This document shows positions 37,214 through 50,643 of a DNA stretch of 64,000 nucleotides, piece by piece; positions within the stretch are counted from its first letter, which is position 1; every line of letters starts with the position of its first letter. The notes below the pieces were generated by a model. That model searched no databases and was not told where the DNA came from. It worked only from the letters and a program-made list of their open reading frames with translations. The position numbers and the translations under genes are program-made. Location of the stretch: assembly GCA_029207755.1 (NCBI GenBank), contig JARCOQ010000086.1:62001-126000 (forward strand). The letters run 5' to 3'. The DNA is from Chamaea fasciata (taxonomy: Eukaryota; Chordata; Aves; Passeriformes; Sylviidae).

Positions 37214-38307
37214 CCATGGATGCCACTGTGGATGGACACTGGTTTGGATGGACATAAGAGCCACGGATCCCAATCTGGATGGACGCTGCTGTGAATAGAC
37301 CCCAGAGCCATGGATCCCACAGTGGATTGACAGTGGTCAGGATGGACACCAGAGCAATGGATGCCACTGTGGATGGACGCAGGTAGAGATGCACACCAGA
37401 GTAATGGTGTCCGCTCTGGATGGACACTGGTATGGATAGACAGCAGAACCCTGGCTTCCACTCTGGATGGACGCTTGCCTGAATAGACAAAAGAGCTATG
37501 GATCCCAGCTTGACACTGGTCTGGATGGACACCAGAGCCATGAATCCCACTCTGAATGCACACTACTCGTGATGGACACAAGAGCCATGCATCCCTCTGT
37601 GGATGGAGCCTGGTTTGAATGGACAGCACAGCCACGCATCCAGATGGACACCAGAGCCGTGGATCCCAACTGGACAGTGGTCTCGATGGACACCAGTGCC
37701 ATGGATCCCACTGTGGATGGACACTGGTATGGATAGACATCAGAGCCTTGGATCCCAGCTTGACTGTGTTCTGGATGGAGAGCAGAGTCTTGGATTGGAC
37801 TCTGGATGGATACTGCTCCAGATGGACAGCAGAGTCTTGGATTGGACTCTGGATGGATACTGCTCCAGATGGAACGCAGAGCCATGGATCCCACTGTTGG
37901 TGGATACTGGTCTGGATGGACTCCAGAGCCATGGATCCGTCTCTGGATGGACACAGTTCTGGATGGACACAAGAGCCATAGATCCAAATTGGAACCTGTT
38001 CTGGATGGATGCAAGGGCCATGGATTCCACTCTGGATGGATACTGCTCCAGTTAGCAACCAGAGTCATAGATCCGAATCCAGATGGAGACTGGTCCAGAT
38101 GGACACTGGTCCGGATGGTGACCAGAGCCATTCCTCCCACCTTGTATTGATAGTGGTCTTGCCAGACCCCGAGGCATGCATCCCACTCTGGATGGCCAGT
38201 GGTCTGGATGGGCCCCAGACCATGGATCCCCTATGAATGGACACTGGTCTAGATGGACGCCAGAGCCATGGATTCCAGCTGGACACTGGTGTGGATGGAC
38301 ACCAGAG
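37214..38307 (+). repeat. HOR copy 39, full 1094-bp class
   Basis: m5 returns to the AT form. Otherwise it matches copy 35 from m6 on. Confidence 0.95.
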
Positions 38308-39716
38308 CCATGGATGCCACTGTGGATGGACACTGGTTTGGATGGACATAAGAGCCACGGATCCCAATCTGGATGGACGCTGCTGTGAATAGACACCAGA
38401 GCCATGGATCCCACAGTGGATTGACAGTGGTCAGGATGGACACCAGGGCAATGGATGCCACTGTGGATGGACGCAGGTAGAGATGCACACCCGAGTAATG
38501 GTGTCCGCTCTGGATGGACACTGGTATGGATAGACATCAGAGCCTTGGATCCCAGCTTGACTGTGTTCTGGATGGAGAGCAGAGTCTTGGATTGGACTCT
38601 GGATGGATACTGCTCCAGATGGACAGCAGAGTCTTGGATTGGACTCTGGATGGATACTGCTCCAGATGGAACGCAGAGCCATGGATCCCACTCTTGGTGG
38701 ATACTGGTCTGGATGGACTCCAGAGCCATGGATCCATCTCTGGATGGACACAGTTCTGGATGGACACAAGAGCCATAGATCCAAATTGGAACCTGTTCTG
38801 GATGGATGCAAGGGCCATGGATTCCACTCTGGATGGATACTGCTCCAGTTAGCAACCAGAGTCATAGATCCGAATCCAGATGGAGACTGGTCCAGATGGA
38901 CACTGGTCCGGATGGTGACCAGAGCCATTCCTCCCACCTTGTATTGATAGTGGTCTTGCCAGACCCCGAGGCATGCATCCCACTCTGGATGGCCAGTGGT
39001 CTGGATGGGCCCCAGACCATGGATCCCCTATGAATGGACACTGGTCTAGATGGACGCCAGAGCCATGGATTCCAGCTGGACACTGGTGTGGATGGACACC
39101 AGAGCCATGGATGCCACTGTGGATGGACACTGGTTTGGATGGACATAAGAGCCACGGATCCCAATCTGGATGGACGCTGCTGTGAATAGACACCAGAGCC
39201 ATGGATCCCACAGTGGATTGACAGTGGTCAGGATGGACACCAGAGCAATGGATGCCACTGTGGATGGATGCAGGTAGAGATGCACACCAGAGTAATGGTG
39301 TCCGCTCTGGATGGACACTGGTCTGGATAGACAGCAGAACCCTGGCTTCCACTCTGGATGGACGCTTGCCTGAATAGACAAAAGAGCTATGGATCCCAGC
39401 TTGACACTGGTCTGGATGGACACCAGAGCCATGAATCCCACTCTGAATGCACACTACTCGTGATGGACACAAGAGCCATGCATCCCTCTGTGGATGGAGC
39501 CTGGTTTGAATGGACAGCACAGCCACGCATCCAGATGGACACCAGAGCCGTGGATCCCAACTGGACAGTGGTCTCGATGGACACCAGTGCCATGGATCCC
39601 ACTGTGGATGGACACTGGTATGGATAGACATCAGAGCCTTGGATCCCAGCTTGACTGTGTTCTGGATGGAGAGCAGAGTCTTGGATTGGACTCTGGATGG
39701 ATACTGCTCCAGATGG
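37442..39716 (+). repeat. 3,782-bp-offset super-repeat, right copy
   Basis: Copy 39 (from m6) to m13 of copy 41. Confidence 0.8.
38308..39104 (+). repeat. HOR copy 40, 797-bp class
   Basis: cacacccgag and gatccatctc markers. Matches copy 36 at an offset of 3,782 bp, without its gtattc change. Confidence 0.95.
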
Positions 39717-40198
39717 ACAGCAGAGTCTTGGATTGGACTCTGGATGGATACTGCTCCAGATGGAACGCAGAGCCATGGATCCCACTCTTGGTGGATACTG
39801 GTCTGGATGGACTCCAGAGCCATGGATCCGTCTCTGGATGGACACAGTTCTGGATGGACACAAGAGCCATAGATCCAAATTGGAACCTGTTCTGGATGGA
39901 TGCAAGGGCCATGGATTCCACTCTGGATGGATACTGCTCCAGTTAGCAACCAGAGTCATAGATCCGAATCCAGATGGAGACTGGTCCAGATGGACACTGG
40001 TCCGGATGGTGACCAGAGCCATTCCTCCCACCTTGTATTGATAGTGGTCTTGCCAGACCCCGAGGCATGCATCCCACTCTGGATGGCCAGTGGTCTGGAT
40101 GGGCCCCAGACCATGGATCCCCTATGAATGGACACTGGTCTAGATGGACGCCAGAGCCATGGATTCCAGCTGGACACTGGTGTGGATGGACACCAGAG
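39105..40198 (+). repeat. HOR copy 41, full 1094-bp class
   Basis: Private gatggatgcagg in m4 near 39264. m5 CT, m16 cttgg. Confidence 0.95.
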
Positions 40199-40995
40199 CC
40201 ATGGATGCCACTGTGGATGGACACTGGTTTGGATGGACATAAGAGCCACGGATCCCAATCTGGATGGACGCTGCTGTGAATAGACACCAGAGCCATGGAT
40301 CCCACAGTGGATTGACAGTGGTCAGGATGGACACCAGAGCAATGGATGCCACTGTGGATGGACGCAGGTAGAGATGCACACCAGAGTAATGGTGTCCGCT
40401 CTGGATGGACACTGGTATGGATAGACATCAGAGCCTTGGATCCCAGCTTGACCGTGTTCTGGATGGAGAGCAGAGTCTTGGATTGGACTCTGGATGGATA
40501 CCGCTCCAGATGGACAGCAGAGTCTTGGATTGGACTCTGGATGGATACTGCTCCAGATGGAACGCAGAGCCATGGATCCCACTCTTGGTGGATACTGGTC
40601 TGGATGGACTCCAGAGCCATGGATCCGTCTCTGGATGGACACAGTTCTGGATGGACACAAGAGCCATAGATCCAAATTGGAACCTCTTCTGGATGGATGC
40701 AAGGGCCATGGATTCCACTCTGGATGGATACTGCTCCAGTTAGCAACCAGAGTCATAGATCCGAATCCAGATGGAGACTGGTCCAGATGGACACTGGTCC
40801 GGATGGTGACCAGAGCCATTCCTCCCACCTTGTATTGATAGTGGTCTTGCCAGACCCCGAGGCATGCATCCCACTCTGGATGGCCAGTGGTCTGGATGGG
40901 CCCCAGACCATGGATCCCCTATGAATGGACACTGGTCTAGATGGACGCCAGAGCCATGGATTCCAGCTGGACACTGGTGTGGATGGACACCAGAG
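40199..40995 (+). repeat. HOR copy 42, 797-bp class
   Basis: gaccgtg/taccgctcc/ctcttctgg set, but with m16 cttgg and m2 ACC, so it is a reshuffled relative of copies 27, 31 and 38. Confidence 0.95.
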
Positions 40996-42037
40996 CCATG
41001 GATGCCACTGTGGATGGACACTGGTTTGGATGGACATAAGAGCCACGGATCCCAATCTGGATGGACGCTGCTGTGAATAGACCCCAGAGCCATGGATCCC
41101 ACAGTGGATTGACAGTGGTCAGGATGGACACCAGAGCAATGGATGCCACTGTGGATGGACGCAGGTAGAGATGCACACCAGAGTAATGGTGTCCGCTCTG
41201 GATGGACACTGGTATGGATAGACAGCAGAACCCTGGCTTCCACTCTGGATGGACGCTTGCCTGAATAGACAAAAGAGCTATGGATCCCAGCTTGACACTG
41301 GTCTGGATGGACACCAGAGCCATGAATCCCACTCTGAATGCACACTACTCGTGATGGACACAAGAGCCATGCATCCCTCTGTGGATGGAGCCTGGTTTGA
41401 ATGGACAGCACAGCCACGCATCCAGATGGACACCAGAGCCGTGGATCCCAACTGGACAGTGGTCTCGATGGACACCAGTGCCATGGATCCCACTGTGGAT
41501 GGACACTGGTATGGATAGACATCAGAGCCTTGGATCCCAGCTTGACTGTGTTCTGGATGGAGAGCAGAGTCTTGGATTGGACTCTGGATGGATACTGCTC
41601 CAGATGGACACCAGAGCCATGGATCCCACTTTGGATGGATCCTAGTCTGGATAGACTCCAGAGCCATGGATTCGTCTCTGGATGGATGCTGGTCTGGATG
41701 GACACCCGAGCCATGGATCCAAATTGGAGCCTGGTCTGGATGGATACAAGGGCCATGGATTCCACTCTTGATGGACACTTGTGGAGATAGCAACCGGAGG
41801 CATGGATTCCACTCGAGATGGACACTGGTGCTGAAGGACAGTGGTCTAGATGGTGACCAGAGCCATTCCTCCCACCTTGTATTGACTCTTGCCAGACCCC
41901 GAGGCATGGATCCCACTCTGGATGGCCAGTGGTCTGGATGGGCACCAGACCATGGCTCCCCTATCAATGGACACTGGTCTAGATGGATGCCAGAGCCAAT
42001 GACTCCAGCTGGACACTGGTGTGGATGGACACCAGAG
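40996..42037 (+). repeat. HOR copy 43, 1042-bp B class
   Basis: Only B copy outside the 4.5-12 kb block. XhoI at 41812-41817. Private gatcctagtc in the B m16 near 41640. Confidence 0.95.
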
Positions 42038-42131
42038 CAATGGATGCCACTGTGGATGGATACGGGTTTGGATGGACATAAGAGCCACGGATCCCAATCT
42101 AGATGGACGCTGCTATGAATAGACACCAGTG
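41617..42131 (+). repeat. B-haplotype module, instance 4 (isolated)
   Basis: The same block, 30 kb from the other three, with the same join to m12. Its right edge is also the left edge of the 6,809-bp duplication. Confidence 0.9.
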
Positions 42132-42740
42132 CCATGGATCCCACTGTGGATGGACACTGGTATGGATAGACATCAGAGCCTTGGATCCCAGCTTGACTGT
42201 GTTCTGGATGGAGAGCAGAGTCTTGGATTGGACTCTGGATGGATACTGCTCCAGATGGACAGCAGAGTCTTGGATTGGACTCTGGATGGATACTGCTCCA
42301 GATGGAACGCAGAGCCATGGATCCCACTGTTGGTGGATACTAGTCTGGATGGACTCCAGAGCCATGGATCCGTCCCTGGATGGACACAGTTCTGGATGGA
42401 CACCAGAGCCATAGATCCAAATTGGAGCCTGTTCTGGATGGATGCAAGGGCCATGGATTCCACTCTGGATGGATACTGCTCCAGTTAGCAACCAGAGTCA
42501 TGGATCCGAATCCAGATGGAGACTGGTCCAGATGGACACTGGTCCAGATGGTGACCAGAGCCATTCCTCCCACCTTGTATTGATAGTGGTCTTGCCAGAC
42601 CCCGAGGCATGGATCCCACTCTGGATGGCCAGTGGTCTGGATGGGCCCCAGACCATGGATCCCCTATGAATGGACACTGGTCTAGATGGACGCCAGAGCC
42701 ATGGATTCCAGCTGGACACTGGTGTGGATGGACACCAGAG
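42038..42740 (+). repeat. HOR copy 44, 703-bp class
   Basis: B-type m1-m2, then m12 at 42132. Private gatactagtctgg in m16 (SpeI ACTAGT) is shared only with copy 51. m22 has gcatggatcc. Confidence 0.95.
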
Positions 42741-43834
42741 CAATGGATGCCACTGTGGATGGACACTGGTTTGGATGGACATAAGAGCCACGGATCCCGA
42801 TCTGGATGGACGCTGCTGTGAATAGACACCAGAGCCATGGATCCCACAGTGGATTGACAGTGGTCAGGATGGACACCAGAGCAATGGATGCCACTGTGGA
42901 TGGACGCAGGTAGAGATGCACACCAGAGTAATGGTGTCCGCTCTGGATGGACACTGGTCTGGATAGACAGCAGAACCCTGGCTTCCACTCTGGATGGACG
43001 CTTGCCTGAATAGACAAAAGAGCTATGGATCCCAGCTTGACACTGGTCTGGATGGACACCAGAGCCATGAATCCCACTCTGAATGCACACTACTCGTGAT
43101 GGACACAAGAGCCATGCATCCCTCTGTGGATGGAGCCTGGTTTGAATGGACAGCACAGCCACGCATCCAGATGGACACCAGAGCCGTGGATCCCAACTGG
43201 ACAGTGGTCTCGATGGACACCAGTGCCATGGATCCCACTGTGGATGGACACTGGTATGGATAGACATCAGAGCCTTGGATCCCAGCTTGACTGTGTTCTG
43301 GATGGAGAGCAGAGTCTTGGATTGGACTCTGGATGGATACTGCTCCAGATGGACAGCAGAGTCTTGGATTGGACTCTGGATGGATACTGCTCCAGATGGA
43401 ACGCAGAGCCATGGATCCCACTGTTGGTGGATACTGGTCTGGATGGACTCCAGAGCCATGGATCCGTCTCTGGATGGACACAGTTCTGGATGGACACAAG
43501 AGCCATAGATCCAAATTGGAACCTGTTCTGGATGGATGCAAGGGCCATGGATTCCACTCTGGATGGATACTGCTCCAGTTAGCAACCAGAGTCATGGATC
43601 CGAATCCAGATGGACACTGGTCCAGATGGACACTGGTCCGGATGGTGACCAGAGCCATTCCTCCCACCTTGTATTGATAGTGGTCTTGCCAGACCCCGAG
43701 GCATGCATCCCACTCTGGATGGCCAGTGGTCTGGATGGGCCCCAGACCATGGATCCCCTATGAATGGACACTGGTCTAGATGGACGCCAGAGCCATGGAT
43801 TCCAGCTGGACACTGGTGTGGATGGACACCAGAG
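42741..43834 (+). repeat. HOR copy 45, full 1094-bp class
   Basis: Start reads caatggatgcc; cccgatctgg in m2; m5 CT; m20 has gatggacactggtcc where others have ggagac. Copies 52 and 62 share all of these. Confidence 0.95.
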
Positions 43835-44631
43835 CCATGGATGCCACTGTGGATGGACACTGGTTTGGATGGACATAAGAGCCACGGATCCCAATCTGGA
43901 TGGACGCTGCTGTGAATAGACACCAGAGCCATGGATCCCACAGTGGATTGACAGTGGTCAGGATGGACACCAGAGCAATGGATGCCACTGTGGATGGACG
44001 CAGGTAGAGATGCACACCAGAGTAATGGTGTCCGCTCTGGATGGACACTGGTATGGATAGACATCAGAGCCTTGGATCCCAGCTTGACTGTGTTCTGGAT
44101 GGAGAGCAGAGTCTTGGATTGGACTCTGGATGGATACCACTCCAGATGGACAGCAGAGTCTTGGATTGGACTCTGGATGGATACTGCTCCAGATGGAACG
44201 CAGAGCCATGGATCCCACTCTTGGTGGATACTGGTCTGGATGGACTCCAGAGCCATGGATCCGTCTCTGGATGAACACAGTTCTGGATGGACACAAGAGC
44301 CATAGATCCAAATTGGAACCTGTTCTGGATGGATGCAAGGGCCATGGATTCCACTCTGGATGGATACTGCTCCAGTTAGCAACCAGAGTCATAGATCCGA
44401 ATCCAGATGGAGACTGGTCCAGATGGACACTGGTCCGGATGGTGACCAGAGCCATTCCTCCCACCTTGTATTGATAGTGGTCTTGCCAGACCCCGAGGCA
44501 TGGATCCCACTCTGGATGGCCAGTGCTCTGGATGGGCCCCAGACCATGGATCCCCTATGAATGGACACTGGTCTAGATGGACGCCAGAGCCATGGATTCC
44601 AGCTGGACACTGGTGTGGATGGACACCAGAG
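43835..44631 (+). repeat. HOR copy 46, 797-bp class
   Basis: Markers ggataccactcc in m14, gatgaacacag in m17, gcatggatcc and cagtgctctgg in m22. Shared with copies 53 and 63. Confidence 0.95.
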
Positions 44632-45725
44632 CCATGGATGCCACTGTGGATGGACACTGGTTTGGATGGACATAAGAGCCACGGATCCCAATCTGGATGG
44701 ATGCTGCTGTGAATAGACCCCAGAGCCATGGATCCCACAGTGGATTGACAGTGGTCAGGATGGACACCAGAGCAATGGATGCCACTGTGGATGGACGCAG
44801 GTAGAGATGCACACCAGAGTAATGGTGTCCGCTCTGGATGGACACTGGTATGGATAGACAGCAGAACCCTGGCTTCCACTCTGGATGGACGCTTGCCTGA
44901 ATAGACAAAAGAGCTATGGATTCCAGCTTGACACTGGTCTGGATGGACACCAGAGCCATGAATCCCACTCTGAATGCACACTACTCGTGATGGACACAAG
45001 AGCCATGCATCCCTCTGTGGATGGAGCCTGGTTTGAATGGACAGCACAGCCACGCATCCAGATGGACACCAGAGCCGTGGATCCCAACTGGACAGTGGTC
45101 TCGATGGACACCAGTGCCATGGATCCCACTGTGGATGGACACTGGTATGGATAGACATCAGAGCCTTGGATCCCAGCTTGACTGTGTTCTGGATGGAGAG
45201 CAGAGTCTTGGATTGGACTCTGGATGGATACTGCTCCAGATGGACAGCAGAGTCTTGGATTGGACTCTGGATGGATACTGCTCCAGATGGAACGCAGAGC
45301 CATGGATCCCACTGTTGGTGGATACTGGTCTGGATGGACTCCAGAGCCATGGATCCGTCTCTGGATGGACACAGTTCTGGATGGACACAAGAGCCATAGA
45401 TCCAAATTGGAACCTGTTCTGGATGGATGCAAGGGCCATGGATTCCACTCTGGATGGATACTGCTCCAGTTAGCAACCAGAGTCATAGATCCGAATCCAG
45501 ATGGAGACTGGTCCAGATGGACACTGGTCCGGATGGTGACCAGAGCCATTCCTCCCACCTTGTATTGATAGTGGTCTTGCCAGACCCCGAGGCATGCATC
45601 CCACTCTGGATGGCCAGTGGTCTGGATGGGCCCCAGACCATGGATCCCCTATGAATGGACACTGGTCTAGATGGACGCCAGAGCCATGGATTCCAGCTGG
45701 ACACTGGTGTGGATGGACACCAGAG
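44632..45725 (+). repeat. HOR copy 47, full 1094-bp class
   Basis: gatggatgctgctg in m2 and ctatggattccag in m7. Matches copy 54. Confidence 0.95.
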
Positions 45726-46522
45726 CCATGGATGCCACTGTGGATGGACACTGGTTTGGATGGACATAAGAGCCACGGATCCCAATCTGGATGGACGCTG
45801 CTGTGAATAGACACCAGAGCCATGGATCCCACAGTGGATTGACAGTGGTCAGGATGGACACCAGAGCAATGGATGCCACTGTGGATGGACGCAGGTAGAG
45901 ATGCACACCAGAGTAATGGTGTCCGCTCTGGATGGACACTGGTATGGATAGACATCAGAGCCTTGGATCCCAGCTTGACTGTGTTCTGGATGGAGAGCAG
46001 AGTCTTGGATTGGACTCTGGATGGATACTGCTCCAGATGGACAGCAGAGTCTTGGATTGGACTCTGGATGGATACTGCTCCAGATGGAACGCAGAGCCAT
46101 GGATCCCACTCTTGATGGATACTGGTCTGGATGGACTCCAGAGCCATGGATCCGTCTCTGGATGGACACAGTTCTGGATGGACACAAGAGCCATAGATCC
46201 AAATTGGAACCTGTTCTGGATGGATGCAAGGGCCATGGATTCCACTCTGGATGGATACTGCTCCAGTTAGCAACCAGAGTCATAGATCCGAATCCAGATG
46301 GAGACTGGTCCAGATGGACACTGGTCCGGATGGTGACCAGAGCCATTCCTCCCACCTTGTATTGATAGTGGTCTTGCCAGACCCCGAGGCATGCATCCCA
46401 CTCTGGATGGCCAGTGGTCTGGATGGGCCCCAGACCATGGATCCCCTATGAATGGACACTGGTCTAGATGGACGCCAGAGCCATGGATTCCAGCTGGACA
46501 CTGGTGTGGATGGACACCAGAG
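45726..46522 (+). repeat. HOR copy 48, 797-bp class
   Basis: m16 has the cttgatgg form, which recurs in copies 50, 55, 57, 60, 64 and 67. Confidence 0.95.
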
Positions 46523-47658
46523 CCATGGATGCCACTGTGGATGGACACTGGTTTGGATGGACATAAGAGCCACAGATCCCAATCTGGATGGACGCTGCTG
46601 TGAATAGACCCCAGAGCCATGGATCCCACAGTGGATTGACAGTGGTCAGGATGGACACCAGAGCAATGGATGCCACTGTGGATGGACGCAGGTAGATATG
46701 CACACCAGAGTAATGGTGTCCGCTCTGGATGGACACTGGTATGGATAGACAGCAGAACCCTGGCTTCCACTCTGGATGGACGCTTGCCTGAATAGACAAA
46801 AGAGCTATGGATCCCAGCTTGACACTGGTCTGGATGGACACCAGAGCCATGAATCCCACTCTGAATGCACACTACTCGTGATGGACACAAGAGCCATGCA
46901 TCCCTCTGTGGATGGAGCCTGGTTTGAATGGACAGCACAGCCACGCATCCAGATGGACACCAGAGCCGTGGATCCCAACTGGACAGTGGTCTCGATGGAC
47001 ACCAGTGCCATGGATCCCACTGTGGATGGACACTGGTATGGATAGACATCAGAGCCTTGGATCCCAGCTTGACTGTGTTCTGGATGGAGAGCAGAGTCTT
47101 GGATTGGACTCTGGATGGATACTGCTCCAGATGGACAGCAGAGTCTTGGATTGGACTCTGGATGGATACTGCTCCAGATGGAACGCAGAGCCATGGATCC
47201 CACTGTTGGTGGATACTGGTCTGGATGGACTCCAGAGCCATGGATCCGTCTCTGGATGGACACAGTTCTGGATGGACACAAGAGCCATAGATCCAAATTG
47301 GAACCTGTTCTGGATGGATGCATGGGCCATGGATTCCACTCTGGATGGATACTGCTCCAGTTAGCAACCAGAGTCATAGATCTGAATCCAGATGGAGACT
47401 GGTCCAGATGGACACTGGTCCGGATGGTGACCAGAGCCATTCCTCCCACCTTGTATTGATAGTGGTCTTGCCAGACCCCGAGGCATGCATCCCACTCTGG
47501 ATGGCCAGTGGTCTGGATGGGCCCCAGACCATGGATCCCCTATGAATGGACACTGGTCTAGATGGACGCCAGAGCCATGGATTCCAGCTGGACACTGGTG
47601 AGGATGGACACCAGAGCCATGGATTCCAGCTGGACACTGGTGTGGATGGACACCAGAG
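46523..47658 (+). repeat. HOR copy 49, 1136-bp class
   Basis: Full structure plus a doubled m24 (42 bp). The first m24 reads ctggtgaggatgg near 47593, the second the ordinary ctggtgtggatgg. Other markers: cacagatccc in m2, gtagatatgc in m4, gatgcatggg in m18, gatctgaatcc in m20. Confidence 0.95.
47575..47658 (+). repeat. Doubled monomer m24 (2 x 42 bp), first of four instances
   Basis: Two successive 42-bp m24 monomers, the first with ctggtgagg and the second with ctggtgtgg. Identical instances lie at 54384-54467, 56317-56400 and 62532-62615. All four are in 1136-bp copies, so this was one slippage event later spread by larger duplications. Confidence 0.93.
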
Positions 47659-48455
47659 CCATGGATGCCACTGTGGATGGACACTGGTTTGGATGGACAT
47701 AAGAGCCACGGATCCCAATCTGGATGGACGCTGCTGTGAATAGACACCAGAGCCATGGATCCCACAGTGGATTGACAGTGGTCAGGATGGACACCAGAGC
47801 AATGGATGCCACTGTGGATGGACGCAGGTAGAGATGCACACCAGAGTAATGGTGTCCGCTCTGGATGGACACTGGTATGGATAGACATCAGAGCCTTGGA
47901 TCCCAGCTTGACTGTGTTCTTGATGGATAGCAGAGTCTTGGATTGGACTCTGGATGGATACTGCTCCAGATGGACAGCAGAGTCTTGGATTGGACTCTGG
48001 ATGGATACTGCTCCAGATGGAACGCAGAGCCATGGATCCCACTCTTGATGGATACTGGTCTGGATGGACTCCAGAGCCATGGATCCGTCTCTGGATGGAC
48101 ACAGTTCTGGATGGACACAAGAGCCATAGATCCAAATTGGAACCTGTTCTGGATGGATGCAAGGGCCATGGATTCCACTCTGGATGGATACTGCTCCAGT
48201 TAGCAACCAGAGTCATAGATCCGAATCCAGATGGAGACTGGTCCAGATGGACACTGGTCCGGATGGTGACCAGAGCCATTCCTCCCACCTTGTATTGATA
48301 GTGGTCTTGCCAGACCCCGAGGCATGCATCCCACTCTGGATGGCCAGTGGTCTGGATGGGCCCCAGACCATGGATCCCCTATGAATGGACACTGGTCAAG
48401 ATGGACGCCAGAGCCATGGATTCCAGCTGGACACTGGTGTGGATGGACACCAGAG
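47659..48455 (+). repeat. HOR copy 50, 797-bp class
   Basis: gttcttgatggatagcag in m13. ggtcaagatgg in m23 (near 48397) destroys the usual XbaI site. Copy 57 is the only other copy with these. Confidence 0.95.
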
Positions 48456-49549
48456 CCATGGATGCCACTGTGGATGGACACTGGTTTGGATGGACATAAG
48501 AGCCACGGATCCCAATCTGGATGGACGCTGCTGTGAATAGACCCCAGAGCCATGGATCCCACAGTGGATTGACAGTGGTCAGGATGGACACCAGAGCAAT
48601 GGATGCCACTGTGGATGGACGCAGGTAGAGATGCACACCAGAGTAATGGTGTCCGCTCTGGATGGACACTGGTATGGATAGACAGCAGAACCCTGGCTTC
48701 CACTCTGGATGGACGCTTGCCTGAATAGACAAAAGAGCTATGGATCCCAGCTTGACACTGGTCTGGATGGACACCAGAGCCATGAATCCCACTCTGAATG
48801 CACACTACTCGTGATGGACACAAGAGCCATGCATCCCTCTGTGGATGGAGCCTGGTTTGAATGGACAGCACAGCCACGCATCCAGATGGACACCAGAGCC
48901 GTGGATCCCAACTGGACAGTGGTCTCGATGGACACCAGTGCCATGGATCCCACTGTGGATGGACACTGGTATGGATAGACATCAGAGCCTTGGATCCCAG
49001 CTTGACTGTGTTCTGGATGGAGAGCAGAGTCTTGGATTGGACTCTGGATGGATACTGCTCCAGATGGACAGCAGAGTCTTGGATTGGACTCTGGATGGAT
49101 ACTGCTCCAGATGGAACGCAGAGCCATGGATCCCACTGTTGGTGGATACTAGTCTGGATGGACTCCAGAGCCATGGATCCGTCCCTGGATGGACACAGTT
49201 CTGGATGGACACCAGAGCCATAGATCCAAATTGGAGCCTGTTCTGGATGGATGCAAGGGCCATGGATTCCACTCTGGATGGATACTGCTCCAGTTAGCAA
49301 CCAGAGTCATGGATCCGAATCCAGATGGAGACTGGTCCAGATGGACACTGGTCCAGATGGTGACCAGAGCCATTCCTCCCACCTTGTATTGATAGTGGTC
49401 TTGCCAGACCCCGAGGCATGGATCCCACTCTGGATGGCCAGTGGTCTGGATGGGCCCCAGACCATGGATCCCCTATGAATGGACACTGGTCTAGATGGAC
49501 GCCAGAGCCATGGATTCCAGCTGGACACTGGTGTGGATGGACACCAGAG
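48456..49549 (+). repeat. HOR copy 51, full 1094-bp class
   Basis: Recombinant copy at the centre of the 6,809-bp duplication. m1-m11 match copy 58, while m12-m24 match copy 44, including its tactagtctgg, gtccctgg and gcatggatcc. The crossover lies at or near the m11/m12 boundary, about 48,931-48,941. Confidence 0.95.
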
Positions 49550-50643
49550 CAATGGATGCCACTGTGGATGGACACTGGTTTGGATGGACATAAGAGCCAC
49601 GGATCCCGATCTGGATGGACGCTGCTGTGAATAGACACCAGAGCCATGGATCCCACAGTGGATTGACAGTGGTCAGGATGGACACCAGAGCAATGGATGC
49701 CACTGTGGATGGACGCAGGTAGAGATGCACACCAGAGTAATGGTGTCCGCTCTGGATGGACACTGGTCTGGATAGACAGCAGAACCCTGGCTTCCACTCT
49801 GGATGGACGCTTGCCTGAATAGACAAAAGAGCTATGGATCCCAGCTTGACACTGGTCTGGATGGACACCAGAGCCATGAATCCCACTCTGAATGCACACT
49901 ACTCGTGATGGACACAAGAGCCATGCATCCCTCTGTGGATGGAGCCTGGTTTGAATGGACAGCACAGCCACGCATCCAGATGGACACCAGAGCCGTGGAT
50001 CCCAACTGGACAGTGGTCTCGATGGACACCAGTGCCATGGATCCCACTGTGGATGGACACTGGTATGGATAGACATCAGAGCCTTGGATCCCAGCTTGAC
50101 TGTGTTCTGGATGGAGAGCAGAGTCTTGGATTGGACTCTGGATGGATACTGCTCCAGATGGACAGCAGAGTCTTGGATTGGACTCTGGATGGATACTGCT
50201 CCAGATGGAACGCAGAGCCATGGATCCCACTGTTGGTGGATACTGGTCTGGATGGACTCCAGAGCCATGGATCCGTCTCTGGATGGACACAGTTCTGGAT
50301 GGACACAAGAGCCATAGATCCAAATTGGAACCTGTTCTGGATGGATGCAAGGGCCATGGATTCCACTCTGGATGGATACTGCTCCAGTTAGCAACCAGAG
50401 TCATGGATCCGAATCCAGATGGACACTGGTCCAGATGGACACTGGTCCGGATGGTGACCAGAGCCATTCCTCCCACCTTGTATTGATAGTGGTCTTGCCA
50501 GACCCCGAGGCATGCATCCCACTCTGGATGGCCAGTGGTCTGGATGGGCCCCAGACCATGGATCCCCTATGAATGGACACTGGTCTAGATGGACGCCAGA
50601 GCCATGGATTCCAGCTGGACACTGGTGTGGATGGACACCAGAG
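49550..50643 (+). repeat. HOR copy 52, full 1094-bp class
   Basis: Matches copy 45 at an offset of 6,809 bp. Confidence 0.95.

Larger units (their letters stand above)
42132..48940 (+). repeat. 6,809-bp tandem super-HOR, first copy
   Basis: Copy 44 (from m12) through m11 of copy 51. All of about 17 rare markers checked recur at +6,809: tactagtctgg, cccgatctgg, taccactcc, gatgaacac, gtgctctgg, gatgctgctg, ggattccag, cttgatgg, cacagatccc, gatatgc, gcatggg, gatctgaatcc, gtgaggatgg, cttgatggatagcag, ggtcaagatgg and others. No difference was seen. The match runs from about 42122 to 49149. Confidence 0.92.
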
